Of a stretch of 64,000 nt of DNA, positions 55,192 to 64,000 are shown in pieces. The notes beneath the pieces are model-generated. The model saw only the letters and a list, made by a program, of their open reading frames with translations, ran no database searches and was not told where the DNA came from. Where the stretch lies: positions 1 to 64,000 of the forward strand of contig JAIYAT010000019.1 of NCBI GenBank assembly GCA_027488905.1, written 5' to 3'. The position numbers and the translations under genes are program-made. The stretch's first letter is position 1, and each line of letters begins with the position of its first letter. This DNA is from Bacteroidota bacterium. Lineage in GTDB: Bacteria > Bacteroidota > Bacteroidia > UKL13-3.

Positions 55192-55559
55192 GCAAGGAAC
55201 TCATCAAAATCTCTTTCCAACTCTACAAACAATTCAAGAAACCGATTGAATTGGTCTCTTAAATTTACATGTGTTAATAGCAATAAATGTGCGGGTTGAT
55301 CCAATTGTTGAAGATGGTTTTCATGTTGTTTGATTTCATGCCTTAACTCATCAATCACTTCTCTTTGACGGATGAACCTATTCTGAAAAGATTCAACTTG
55401 AGGCATTAACCTAGCTTTGGTAAACTCCTTTAAACCATCTTGCAATTGCAATTCTAGCGCTTTAAAATACATTTTGGTACTATCTAATTTAGCTAGCCAA
55501 CCAATGTGTTCTGTAAGAAATAAATCTTGGGTAATTTCAGTTGCCATAGTGGTAATCAT
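55188..55559 (-). CDS. Small coiled-coil protein of unknown function
   Basis: 123 residues, no signal peptide, Glu/Gln/Leu-rich and almost all helical: LEFQ-type heptads run from about 30 to 115 (FQNRFIRQREVIDELRHEIK, HENHLQQLDQ). Start is Met1 (55559), or Met5 (55547) with MATEITQDLF. It is convergent with the helicase-nuclease gene (4 bp overlap) and divergent from fumC. I do not recognise it. A cytoplasmic structural or adaptor role is possible. Confidence 0.65.
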   Translation of the reverse strand: MITTMATEITQDLFLTEHIGWLAKLDSTKMYFKALELQLQDGLKEFTKARLMPQVESFQNRFIRQREVIDELRHEIKQHENHLQQLDQPAHLLLLTHVNLRDQFNRFLELFVELERDFDEFLA

Positions 55560-55671
55560 TAAAAAACCAAGGTAAACAAATTATAACTAATTCAATACTT
55601 GACATTTAAGTTCTTTATTGCTAAATTGAAAAAATCTAGGATTAGATAATTTATTCTAATTGGTATTATCC

Positions 55672-55679
55672 TATTTTTG
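55672..55679 (+). promoter_or_regulatory. Possible -7 element of fumC
   Basis: TATTTTTG matches TAnnTTTG and its 3' end lies 17 bp before the ATG. A convincing -33 TTG at the right distance is not seen. Confidence 0.4.
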
Positions 55680-55696
55680 CCAAAACTATAAACACT

Positions 55697-57091
55697 ATGG
55701 AATTTAGAACAGAACATGATACCATGGGCGCAGTGCAGGTGCCTGCAAATAGGTATTGGGGAGCACAAACTGAGCGCTCAAGAAACAACTTTAAAATAGG
55801 GCCTGAAGCTAGCATGCCAAAAGAAATTATTTATGCCTTTGCTTACTTAAAAAAAGCAGCAGCGCATGCTAACAAAGATTTAGGTGTATTGAGTTCCGAA
55901 AAATGCGAATTAATTTCTGGTGTTTGTGATGAAATATTAACTGGAACTTTAGACAATGAATTTCCTTTGGTTATTTGGCAAACAGGTTCTGGAACGCAAA
56001 GCAACATGAATGTAAATGAAGTTGTAGCTTACAGAGCGCATGTTTTAAGTGGCGGAAGTTTAACAGACGAGAAAAAGGTTTTACATCCTAATGATGATGT
56101 AAACAAGTCGCAGAGTAGCAACGACACCTACCCTACTGCTATGCATATAGCAACTTATAAACTAGTGGTAGAAAACACCATTCCAGGTATAGAAAAATTA
56201 AAAAACACATTAGCACAAAAGGCAAATGAATTCAAAGACATCGTTAAAACTGGGCGTACCCATTTTATGGATGCAACACCTTTAACATTAGGACAAGAAT
56301 TTAGCGGATATGTGCAACAGTTAGAAAATGGAATTAAAGCATTAAAAAATGCATTAGTTATGGTTTCTGAATTAGCACTAGGTGGGACAGCAGTAGGCAC
56401 TGGACTTAATGCCCCAAAAGGATATGATGTTTTAGTAGCAAAAAAGATTGCAGACTTTACAAACTTACCATTTGTAACTGCTCCAAATAAGTTTGAAGCT
56501 TTAGCTGCCCATGATGCAATGGTAGAAATGAGTGGTGCGTTAAAACGCGTGGCAGTAAGCTTAATGAAAATTGCTAATGATATAAGAATGTTATCCTCTG
56601 GACCAAGAAGTGGTATTGGAGAGATTATCATTCCTGATAATGAACCTGGTTCATCAATTATGCCTGGAAAAGTAAATCCTACCCAACCAGAAGCCATAAC
56701 CATGGTTGCAGCACAAGTTATTGGCAATGATGTAGCAGTTTCAATTGGAGGTAGTAATGGTCACTTTGAGTTAAACGTTTTTAAGCCATTAATTGCAGCT
56801 AACGTGTTACAAAGTGCAAGGTTAATAGGAGACGCTTGTGTGTCTTTCAATGATAACTGTGCAGTAGGCATTTTACCAAACCATGATATCATCAATAGGC
56901 ATCTTGAGAACTCCTTGATGTTAGTTACAGCATTAAACCCTCATATTGGGTATGAAAATGCCGCTAAAATTGCTAAAAAGGCTCATAAAGAGAATTTGAC
57001 ACTTAGAGAAGCAGCAATTGCTTTAGGATTGGTTACCAATGAGCAATTCGACCAATGGGTAATTCCAGCCAATATGGTTGGAAACTTATAG
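55697..57091 (+). CDS. fumC: Class II fumarate hydratase
   Basis: Interconverts fumarate and malate in the TCA cycle; cytoplasmic homotetramer with no iron-sulfur cluster. 464 residues, standard length. The superfamily signature [16 protein letters not shown] lies near 318-333. [14 protein letters not shown] (substrate site), [15 protein letters not shown] and [20 protein letters not shown] (catalytic His) are all present. The closely related aspartase would show different residues in these loops; the FumC reading is firm. It is a single gene, and a LysE-family exporter gene follows 26 bp later. Confidence 0.96.
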   Translation: MEFRTEHDTMGAVQVPANRYWGAQTERSRNNFKIGPEASMPKEIIYAFAYLKKAAAHANKDLGVLSSEKCELISGVCDEILTGTLDNEFPLVIWQTGSGTQSNMNVNEVVAYRAHVLSGGSLTDEKKVLHPNDDVNKSQSSNDTYPTAMHIATYKLVVENTIPGIEKLKNTLAQKANEFKDIVKTGRTHFMDATPLTLGQEFSGYVQQLENGIKALKNALVMVSELALGGTAVGTGLNAPKGYDVLVAKKIADFTNLPFVTAPNKFEALAAHDAMVEMSGALKRVAVSLMKIANDIRMLSSGPRSGIGEIIIPDNEPGSSIMPGKVNPTQPEAITMVAAQVIGNDVAVSIGGSNGHFELNVFKPLIAANVLQSARLIGDACVSFNDNCAVGILPNHDIINRHLENSLMLVTALNPHIGYENAAKIAKKAHKENLTLREAAIALGLVTNEQFDQWVIPANMVGNL

Positions 57092-57117
57092 TTTAAAAGA
57101 TTATAACTTGCGGTAGT

Positions 57118-57789
57118 ATGCATTTACCAAATTTATTTCTGCAAGGCGCAATTACAGGCCTGCTCTTAACCATGTCGTTTGGAGCAGGCTTTTTCGCATT
57201 GGTTCAAACCAGCATTACAAAAGGGCTACAAAAAGGCCTAATGATTGCACTTGGAGCAATTTTAAGTGACATCATTTTTATAGGAATCTCAATATTTGCT
57301 ACTTCAATTGTAAATGAAGAGCTTCCTAAGTATAGTGAAGCAATTCGCTGGATAGGTTTATTTACCTTCTTAGCTTTAGGTATAAGAACCATTATCAAAT
57401 CAAGTAAAATTGTATCTGGTTCAGAACAAGGAAATCGACCATTGTATTATTATATAACAAAGGGATTTTTATTAAATATCATCAATCCTCTAGTTTTGCT
57501 AACATGGCTAGGCATAAGTCTATACCTGCAATCTACACTTAGGTACAATAGCCAAGAAACACTCATTTTCTTTAGTGCAACCATGCTTGCAACCTTTGCT
57601 TCTCAGGCAGCTATTTGTATTTTTTCTAACAAGATTAAAGGCTATTTATCTGAGAAGTTTTTACATAAAATGAATATTGTTATTGGGGTATTATTTATAA
57701 TAATAGGAATTGGACTATTTATAGGAATTGGTGGTCAAACATCAGATAAGGTTCAAACTACAAAAAAAATATTTGACAGTTTGAATTAA
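57118..57789 (+). CDS. LysE/RhtB-family exporter
   Basis: 223 residues with six membrane helices: near 8-28, 40-62, 70-90, 112-138, 148-170 and 185-205. The N-terminal GFFALVQTSITKGLQKG region and GFLLNIINPLVLLTWLG (family motif NPK/L) mark a LysE-type amino-acid or small-metabolite exporter. The substrate is not predictable. It follows fumC by 26 bp on the same strand. It ends about 60 bp before a strong bidirectional terminator. Confidence 0.85.
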   Translation: MHLPNLFLQGAITGLLLTMSFGAGFFALVQTSITKGLQKGLMIALGAILSDIIFIGISIFATSIVNEELPKYSEAIRWIGLFTFLALGIRTIIKSSKIVSGSEQGNRPLYYYITKGFLLNIINPLVLLTWLGISLYLQSTLRYNSQETLIFFSATMLATFASQAAICIFSNKIKGYLSEKFLHKMNIVIGVLFIIIGIGLFIGIGGQTSDKVQTTKKIFDSLN

Positions 57790-57847
57790 AAAAATTAAGA
57801 GCAGATAGAATAAACTATACCAAAGACTCAGTTAAGCATTATACAAA

Positions 57848-57881
57848 AAAAAGAGGCTGTCCAAATGGACAGCCTCTTTTT
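57848..57881. terminator. Bidirectional terminator, AAAGAGGCTG family
   Basis: A 15-bp perfect stem (AAAAAGAGGCTGTCC 57848-57862, loop AAAT, complement 57867-57881) with A and T runs. It serves the LysE-type gene on the plus strand and the giant gene on the minus strand. Its core matches the 32.18-kb terminator. Confidence 0.92.
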
Positions 57882-57902
57882 GTATTAGCTATTTATTAAT
57901 AC

Positions 57903-60900
57903 CTATTGTTTTATCATTTGTTGGTAAACTGATTTACCATCAATTTCAACTTTAATCATATAGGCACCAGCAGCGCCAAAGTAGGTTTCATCTAGGTAAA
58001 CTTCACGCTGTCCAGCATTCACTTTTCCTAAATTATTTACTTTGATTGCTCTTCCTAACATATCAAGTGTAGTAATCTTAACTGTTGCACTACTTGGTAG
58101 TTCAAAGCCTAAGTTAGTTCCATTGTTAAATGGATTAGGATAAGCAGTTAAACTATAGTGAGAAGCAAGTGCATCTTCATTACCTACATTACAATAGATG
58201 TAAACACTGTAATTATCAACGGTAGAACATCCACTTTCATCTTTAATTGTGAGTTTAACATTATAGGTTGAACTATCTCTAAATACAAACTCTATTGGAT
58301 TACCAATTTTGATGGTATTTAACTTATCACCCATTTCCCACTTGTATTCTGCATTTAGTACAGAAGCGGTTAAACGTCTACTATTAAAGCAATAACCATA
58401 TTGGCTTGCATTTAAAGTATCCATGGTAATCGTGTTCTCTTGTGGTAGATTTATGATGATACTTTTTTCTACAGTATCCTTACATCCACTAGCTGTTGTG
58501 ATAACTAACTTAGGTGTATAACCACCATGAACAGTATAAACTCTTGTTGTTAAGTTACAAATGGTATCAGTTTTGCCATCACCCCAAATCCACTCACATT
58601 TAAACTGTTCGCCATCGATAGTATAAGAAGTGTTTACAAAATTAAGTGGATTGTTTTCACAACCAAAGTCTGGCATACCAAAACCTGCATTAGGTTTACG
58701 ATTAACATCAAGATTAATGCCTAATGAATCACGACAACCATTTACTTTATCTACAGCAAGCAAAGTAACACGCAATGGAGAGAAATCATCTGTTGGTGAA
58801 ACGTATTGGTAAGTTGGATTAATTTGGGTAGATGTTCCGAAGTTATCTCCAAAATTCCATGTGTAATTAACATTAGATTGACCACCTGTAAAGACTGTAG
58901 TATTGTTAAACTTGGTAGCATCACCTACACAAGGGTTTTCAATATTGAAACCTACATTTGGTTTATCGTAAACGGTTACAGCTCTAACAATTGAATCAAT
59001 ACATCCAAAAGCAGAACTTACGCGCAATTTAGCGTTGAACGTACCACTTTGAGGATATTTATAGGTAGGGTTTGCACTTAAACTTGTTTGACCATTACCC
59101 CAATCCCATGTATAACCCATTACACCTGTTGGAATAGTACTTGAGTTAGTTATTGGTACGTTAAGACCTCTACAATGTGCCAACGAACTAAATGAGGCAG
59201 CAGGTTTTGCGAATATGTAAACGTTTTTACTTGCATCAGTAAAGCAACCAGAAGAGTTGGTTACTCTTACTCTAACGTTATAGGCAGTGTCAAACTTAAC
59301 ATATCTAAACTTGGCTACCTCTCTACCTTGCGTTGTAAAATTATGGAAAGACCATACAAAATTAGAACCTGCAGGCTGAGTTGAAGGTGTGAAAACAGTT
59401 GAATCTGTAGCACAAGGATTAGTTACAGTGAAATCTACTATTGGCGAAGGCAAAATAGTTATTTGTTGCACTTGCTCTGAAGATAAGCCAAACCTATCAG
59501 TTATGGTGTATCTAACAGTGTAAGTTCCAGGATTTTGATATAACTTAGGTTGTGGAACTTCTTCTGTTGAGAAAGTACCATCACCATAATTAAAAGTAAA
59601 TGTAAAAGGAAATCCATTAGCAGGTTTAGGATTAGAACATAAACCAGAGAACTGAATTGGATTACGAGCACACTGGTTAGCAGATGGTGTTATTGTAAAA
59701 CAAGCATTTGCTTTTGTAACAATTCTTAAAACTCTTGTTACAGTGGTATCACAATTAGAACCATTCAATCTAAATCCAAAATTGAATACAATGTTACTGT
59801 CTAAATAAGCTGCTTGTGTAATGTATCTAACAAAACCATTTGAAGATGGTGTAGGTGGAACATAAACAAAATTGGTTAACGGTAATAAAGAACCCTCTCT
59901 GTAAGCATTGATTTGAGTAATAGACCAAAGTGAACCAAAGTTTGCATTGGTATAGAAAGAAGGAGGAATAATACTATAAGTAATTGTATCTCCAATTTTA
60001 GAACCATCAGGACCATTTGAAGTACCGCTATTAAATGAGCCATTAAAAGGCAATCCAGGCTGAATTAAAGGATTGGTATTATATCTATTGATAATGGCTA
60101 CAACTGTATCAGGCATAACGTTTCTACAAACAGTTAAACCACCGCCGAAACCTGTGAAATTAGCTGCAGAAGTAAGATTACTAGCTTCAACAGCAAACCT
60201 TAAAGTATCTGCATTCTGAGGCACATTAACTCCCATTTGTATGGTTTGATCCAATCCGCCCTTTTCTCCAAGTGTGAAACCTGTTCCTAATTGGAATGCA
60301 CGGTAAATATATCTGCTATCCGAATTATTCAAGGTTAATTGAATAGAGTCTCTATAGCAATGATTCAATAATTTTGGTGTAAAGTTCTGTGCTTGAACAT
60401 CATCATAAATTGTGATATCGTCAATTTGAATGTTTTGGCCAGTACCTGAAGAGAAACCTTCAAAAGAAATTCTAATACCATCTTGACGGTGCTCAGCTAA
60501 ACAAACTTCAATCATCCTGTAACCTGGAAGAGGGAATGCTGTATTAACGCGTTCAACACCTTTCAAAGGATTTGACCAAATATCATTTCCATAAGAAACA
60601 GAAATTTGAATTGAGTCACGCTTATTTGGTAAATCACTGTTTTGAGAAATATAGAAGCGCAAAGTAGGGCTCTTAAGATTGCTTAAATCCAAACAAGGTG
60701 AGATTAACCTAGCACTTGCACCTGCAGCCATTGTAGATGAACGGAACAATGCTGAACGAATTCCTCCTGGTCTTGCAGCTTGAGGTGGGTTAAGGTTTGA
60801 ACCAGCTACACCTATTTCCCAAGCTCCGTTTCCATTAGTTGTTTTGCTAGCCCAAATAGGATTATTTACACCTTCAAAACCATTTGTATAAGGGAACGTC

Positions 60901-63900
60901 TTGATACCAGTACTAACAGTATCCCATAATTTACCAGTTGGGTAAATACCTGTATTTGGAGGAGTTGGGTAATCTACCGCGGCCACCCTATACTCGATGA
61001 TTGTACCACTAGTTTGAGGTGGAATTGCATACTGACGGAAAGTTGTTCCTGAAACGCTTGCTTGGGTAGACTGAACAGCGCCTCCATTTATTCTATAATA
61101 CAATGTATCACCTACTAGGAAATTATCATAGATATTAAAGTTTAATAATATAGTACCTGCCTGACACAAAGTTGGATCAGTAACATTAAATACACGTGGA
61201 GCAATATCGTCAACATAAGTACCTGAAAATTCATGAGCACCCATTGAAGGGGTAAAGAAATTACGAGTTGAAAGATTTATGTCCAAATTGTTACCAAAGA
61301 TTGGCTTACCACTTTGATATAAATTGGTATTTGTATTTGCAGGAATAAACAAGTTATTATCATTGGTAAATGGCACCGGAGAAGTTAAAGATAAAGTATC
61401 TTGTCTTGTGAAATTCATAATCTCGAACCATTGATTATAATTTACAGGTGTAGCAGCACTTACATTTGAAGCAAAGTTTGCCGCAACTGAGGTACCTTGA
61501 TTAACTGCATAATAGTTGTTGAAGTTACTTATTACAAATGGCTCAACGGCTCCACCTACTGCAACCGCATAGTTATTGGCAGGTACAGTGGCAGCACCCA
61601 ATCTATTTTGGAACAAATTATTTTGCATGGTTATACCATTAGAAATAAAAGATGGTATACCAACACAAGCACTAATTGAATTTGAAACAGTTAAGCTATT
61701 AGCTTGTCCTAAATTAATTGAATTAAATAAAAGGCTAACACCTACATTGCTGTTAGGGCCTGTTCCAATATTTGAAGTTGCATTTAAGTAAACACCAAAT
61801 GGGTTACCTGCAAACGTAGCTCCTATGCGAGAAGAACCTCCAGAGAATACCCCAGAAATCATATTATTGTCTATCACAATACTGCGATCAACATTTGAAC
61901 TTGTGCCTCCAAAGTCTACGTAAACTCCATATGCGCCACCTGTCAAGGTAGTTCCAATATTCCTGATAATATTACGACTAATAGTTACATAGCTGCTTAA
62001 TGCAGGAGTGTTACCTGCAATTACAGCTAATTCAATACCACGTGGAGATGCAAATGATTGAATATTATTCTTAACAATATTTTTCTCAATGTTTACGTTT
62101 GCTTGGCTCAAAACATAAATACCAGCAGCATTTGTAATACCACCAAAATAATTTGTGTTAACTGAACCGCCTGGGGCAACATCTCCACCAATAGTATTAT
62201 TAATAATTGAGTTGTTAAAATCAAATTCTGCTACTTGTGTAGCACCTCTTAAATAAACACCATATTGCGTGGCTCCAATAAAGTTATTGTCAACCGTGTT
62301 ATAACCGTTTGAACCAACTGTTGCGCTAGATGGAGCAGAAACACCACCAAAATAAACACCAGCAAAAGTTTGAATGGCGGTAGTAGTAGAAATTCCAATA
62401 ATATTACAATTTCTAATAGCATTGTATTGAGTACTAGGATTAGTTGAAACAACTGTATTTACACCACTGATAAAATCTACTACACGATTGGTAGTTGCAG
62501 TGAAGTTAGATGGTAACACCATGGTAATTCCTTTTCCAGTGCCATTGTTACCATCAATGCTAAAGTATCTGCAACCAGCAAATCTGAATAAGCTATTATT
62601 CGCAGCGAAGGCTGCATTAACAGTACCAGTAACTTTAATAGTATCATTTCTGCCATTGGCAATACCTAAAACAACAGGACGAGTTAAAGCCATTCTTGGG
62701 TAGTCCAAAACGGTAATAGGCATGATGAATGAATCTGTTTCACCCACATATCCTTGTTGGATTTCCAAACGAATGGTTCTAGAACCTCCAAAATTAGGAT
62801 CGTCTACTCCCTGAGAATTTAAATAATTTACAGCAGCTCTTACGGTTTTGAATGAACCACTAGCAGGTCTGATTGGTGTAGGTGGATCATCAATACCATT
62901 AATTGGATACGTTACGTTTCCTTGTAAAGCTGGGAAAGGTAAACCACTTTCAAGAGCTCCAACCCAGCGTGTAACTGTGGTTGAACCACCAGAACACAAG
63001 TACCTTGGGTTACCATATAAATCTATACATAAGCCTGAAATAATTGATGCTCCTCCTGGTACTAAACCTCCATCAATCAAACTGATATGAGGGGTTGTAT
63101 CATTTAGGAAAACCGTTGGCCAACTGAAAGAATTTCCATCCATACCCGGGAAACCTGTTGAGGTAAATGTTCTCCAATTATTAATATTAGCATAGTTTAC
63201 AGTACCATTATTTGCACCACCAATAAAATTATTACCAACACCAAATACATAATAATTATTGCTATTAATGTTAAAAGGCAAAACAGCCGCTGTGGTAAAT
63301 GGTGTAGTTGTACTTCCCATCAAAACAGCATAACGATTTCCTGTTGGGCTGGTTCTGTTCATTCTATTAACTAGCAAATTATTTACTAATTCTATACCAC
63401 CTCTTACGTTTCCATTTAAGAAAACAGCAGAAGATGAACTGTTAGTTGCTCCTAAGCCTGTTCCTGATAAATGCACAGTATTGTGTGCAATAGCAACTCC
63501 AGCATTATTTAATGCTCCACCAGCCTCAATCATTATACCTGCTGGGTTTTGGTTACTGAAATTAGATGTAGTACCATTACCTAATATCTTACCAATAAAG
63601 TTATTTACTAATAAAATACTCCTAGCAGGTAGTGGTGCCGCAGGCACAACTCCTTGTAAGCCGACACGAATACCGGTACAAAATGTTCCAGTAGTAGTTA
63701 CCAAATTATAAATTAAATTCCTGCTAACTTCTACTGAACCTAAAGTGGTTCCTGCAGGTTCTTCTAGGAATATACCCATAAAACCATTTGAAACAGTTGT
63801 GGTAGGGATACAATTTCTAATTACGTTACTATCAATAATAGAATTTCTTAATCCTCTAACCAATATACCTGCTTGGTTTACTGAACCACCAATGAAGGTT

Positions 63901-64000
63901 GTAGGCAAAGCTCCACCAACAGGTATTTCACCTCCTATTATATTACTTTTTATTAAGTGGTCTGAAGCGCTGATTGTTCCAGTATTGGTCATTAAAACGG
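57903..64000 (-). CDS. Giant secreted beta-helix/PKD protein with T9SS type A domain (5' end outside window)
   Basis: At least 2031 residues visible. The frame stays open to the right edge (V-L before the Met at 63992), so that Met is internal and the true start lies outside. The N-terminal part is Asn-rich beta-helix (NNxI rungs). A module opening (SFKTVRAAVNYLNSQGV) resembles the openings in the 3018-residue giant. Then come a MAM/jelly-roll-like domain (ISPCLDLSNLKSPTLRFYIS) and about five PKD-like domains (FTFNYGDGTF, YTWDWGNGQTS, YTWNFGDNFG, CEWIWGDGKTD, YKWEMGDK). A type A sorting domain ends it (AYPNPFNNGT, GAYMIKVEID). Probably a surface adhesin. Confidence 0.88.
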   Translation of the reverse strand, partial: VLMTNTGTISASDHLIKSNIIGGEIPVGGALPTTFIGGSVNQAGILVRGLRNSIIDSNVIRNCIPTTTVSNGFMGIFLEEPAGTTLGSVEVSRNLIYNLVTTTGTFCTGIRVGLQGVVPAAPLPARSILLVNNFIGKILGNGTTSNFSNQNPAGIMIEAGGALNNAGVAIAHNTVHLSGTGLGATNSSSSAVFLNGNVRGGIELVNNLLVNRMNRTSPTGNRYAVLMGSTTTPFTTAAVLPFNINSNNYYVFGVGNNFIGGANNGTVNYANINNWRTFTSTGFPGMDGNSFSWPTVFLNDTTPHISLIDGGLVPGGASIISGLCIDLYGNPRYLCSGGSTTVTRWVGALESGLPFPALQGNVTYPINGIDDPPTPIRPASGSFKTVRAAVNYLNSQGVDDPNFGGSRTIRLEIQQGYVGETDSFIMPITVLDYPRMALTRPVVLGIANGRNDTIKVTGTVNAAFAANNSLFRFAGCRYFSIDGNNGTGKGITMVLPSNFTATTNRVVDFISGVNTVVSTNPSTQYNAIRNCNIIGISTTTAIQTFAGVYFGGVSAPSSATVGSNGYNTVDNNFIGATQYGVYLRGATQVAEFDFNNSIINNTIGGDVAPGGSVNTNYFGGITNAAGIYVLSQANVNIEKNIVKNNIQSFASPRGIELAVIAGNTPALSSYVTISRNIIRNIGTTLTGGAYGVYVDFGGTSSNVDRSIVIDNNMISGVFSGGSSRIGATFAGNPFGVYLNATSNIGTGPNSNVGVSLLFNSINLGQANSLTVSNSISACVGIPSFISNGITMQNNLFQNRLGAATVPANNYAVAVGGAVEPFVISNFNNYYAVNQGTSVAANFASNVSAATPVNYNQWFEIMNFTRQDTLSLTSPVPFTNDNNLFIPANTNTNLYQSGKPIFGNNLDINLSTRNFFTPSMGAHEFSGTYVDDIAPRVFNVTDPTLCQAGTILLNFNIYDNFLVGDTLYYRINGGAVQSTQASVSGTTFRQYAIPPQTSGTIIEYRVAAVDYPTPPNTGIYPTGKLWDTVSTGIKTFPYTNGFEGVNNPIWASKTTNGNGAWEIGVAGSNLNPPQAARPGGIRSALFRSSTMAAGASARLISPCLDLSNLKSPTLRFYISQNSDLPNKRDSIQISVSYGNDIWSNPLKGVERVNTAFPLPGYRMIEVCLAEHRQDGIRISFEGFSSGTGQNIQIDDITIYDDVQAQNFTPKLLNHCYRDSIQLTLNNSDSRYIYRAFQLGTGFTLGEKGGLDQTIQMGVNVPQNADTLRFAVEASNLTSAANFTGFGGGLTVCRNVMPDTVVAIINRYNTNPLIQPGLPFNGSFNSGTSNGPDGSKIGDTITYSIIPPSFYTNANFGSLWSITQINAYREGSLLPLTNFVYVPPTPSSNGFVRYITQAAYLDSNIVFNFGFRLNGSNCDTTVTRVLRIVTKANACFTITPSANQCARNPIQFSGLCSNPKPANGFPFTFTFNYGDGTFSTEEVPQPKLYQNPGTYTVRYTITDRFGLSSEQVQQITILPSPIVDFTVTNPCATDSTVFTPSTQPAGSNFVWSFHNFTTQGREVAKFRYVKFDTAYNVRVRVTNSSGCFTDASKNVYIFAKPAASFSSLAHCRGLNVPITNSSTIPTGVMGYTWDWGNGQTSLSANPTYKYPQSGTFNAKLRVSSAFGCIDSIVRAVTVYDKPNVGFNIENPCVGDATKFNNTTVFTGGQSNVNYTWNFGDNFGTSTQINPTYQYVSPTDDFSPLRVTLLAVDKVNGCRDSLGINLDVNRKPNAGFGMPDFGCENNPLNFVNTSYTIDGEQFKCEWIWGDGKTDTICNLTTRVYTVHGGYTPKLVITTASGCKDTVEKSIIINLPQENTITMDTLNASQYGYCFNSRRLTASVLNAEYKWEMGDKLNTIKIGNPIEFVFRDSSTYNVKLTIKDESGCSTVDNYSVYIYCNVGNEDALASHYSLTAYPNPFNNGTNLGFELPSSATVKITTLDMLGRAIKVNNLGKVNAGQREVYLDETYFGAAGAYMIKVEIDGKSVYQQMIKQ

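Larger units (their letters stand above)
2816..60803. repeat. Dispersed iterated motif GGTTTGAACC / GGTTCAAACC (20 sites)
   Basis: Hand-counted first bases. GGTTTGAACC: 4186, 4910, 5901, 9334, 17551, 20549, 32138, 40045, 40330, 60794. GGTTCAAACC: 2816, 25502, 27765, 28659, 31021, 39042, 47709, 53110, 57201. GGTTCGAACC: 52963. Each site is 10 bp; the coordinates given here only span the set. All lie within coding sequence except the one at 40045. They encode different peptides (LVQT, GLN, FEP, GSN), so frame varies. An AA follows the CC in many copies. Confidence 0.8.

Noticed and set aside
2816-60803. The iterated 10-mer as a Chi or KOPS site
   Set aside because: Orientation is evenly mixed, whereas Chi and KOPS are strongly strand-biased. 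The near-palindrome also fits neither.
63990-63992. Met codon near the right edge as the start of the last giant gene
   Set aside because: The frame stays open upstream to the window edge and no signal peptide follows this Met.
1-64000. Mobile elements, prophage, rRNA and tRNA
   Set aside because: No transposase, integrase, phage structural gene, terminal repeats or RNA gene structure was found on either strand.

Overview
The window looks like a chromosomal segment of an AT-rich member of the Bacteroidota, probably a gliding or surface-adhesive environmental lineage. The case rests on type IX secretion system (T9SS) genes (gldJ, two porP/sprF paralogues, porU, porV), many secreted proteins ending in T9SS sorting domains of type A or type B, a TonB-dependent receptor, TlpA-like thioredoxins, and Bacteroidota-style -33/-7 promoters (TTG ... 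TAnnTTTG). I see no rRNA or tRNA genes, IS elements, prophage or CRISPR. Genes are tightly packed and no gap exceeds about 160 bp. G+C content was not computed.

Layout. 1-9.1 kb: dapA; a TlpA thioredoxin followed with no gap by a secreted subtilase; a membrane protein overlapping a THEP1-like NTPase/MobA-like fusion; a secreted M43 metalloprotease; a 3-hydroxyacyl-CoA dehydrogenase; and a Sua5-type threonylcarbamoyl-AMP synthase. 9.2-19.1 kb: a giant 3018-residue secreted beta-helix protein built from three similar modules, preceded by a small secreted protein. 19.1-28.9 kb: thiolase, class IV aminotransferase, rpe, TonB-dependent receptor, ABC exporter, fabG and a VWA-like membrane protein. 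28.9-32.2 kb: glycosyltransferase/tdk pair, an acidic low-complexity protein and a lipoprotein.

32.2-51.5 kb is the most coherent block. An ECF sigma factor, a membrane-anchored anti-sigma-like protein carrying a T9SS type B domain, and a 2044-residue PKD protein with the same domain lie in a row. A divergent SBBP-repeat protein, also type B, stands beside them. Then come gldJ, two porP/sprF paralogues (SprF is the known partner for type B cargo), porU and porV. I infer a regulated type B secretion island next to the core translocon and sortase genes. 51.5-64 kb: ispF, a UvrD-type helicase fused to an iron-sulfur PD-(D/E)XK nuclease, fumC, a LysE-family exporter, and another giant beta-helix/PKD protein that runs off the right edge.

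The most striking signal is not a gene. A short near-palindrome, GGTTTGAACC / GGTTCAAACC, occurs 19 times exactly by hand count, plus one fully palindromic variant. Random sequence would give about 0.1. It falls in different reading frames, so the selection appears to be on DNA rather than protein. It recalls HIP1 of cyanobacteria, but I know of no description of this motif.
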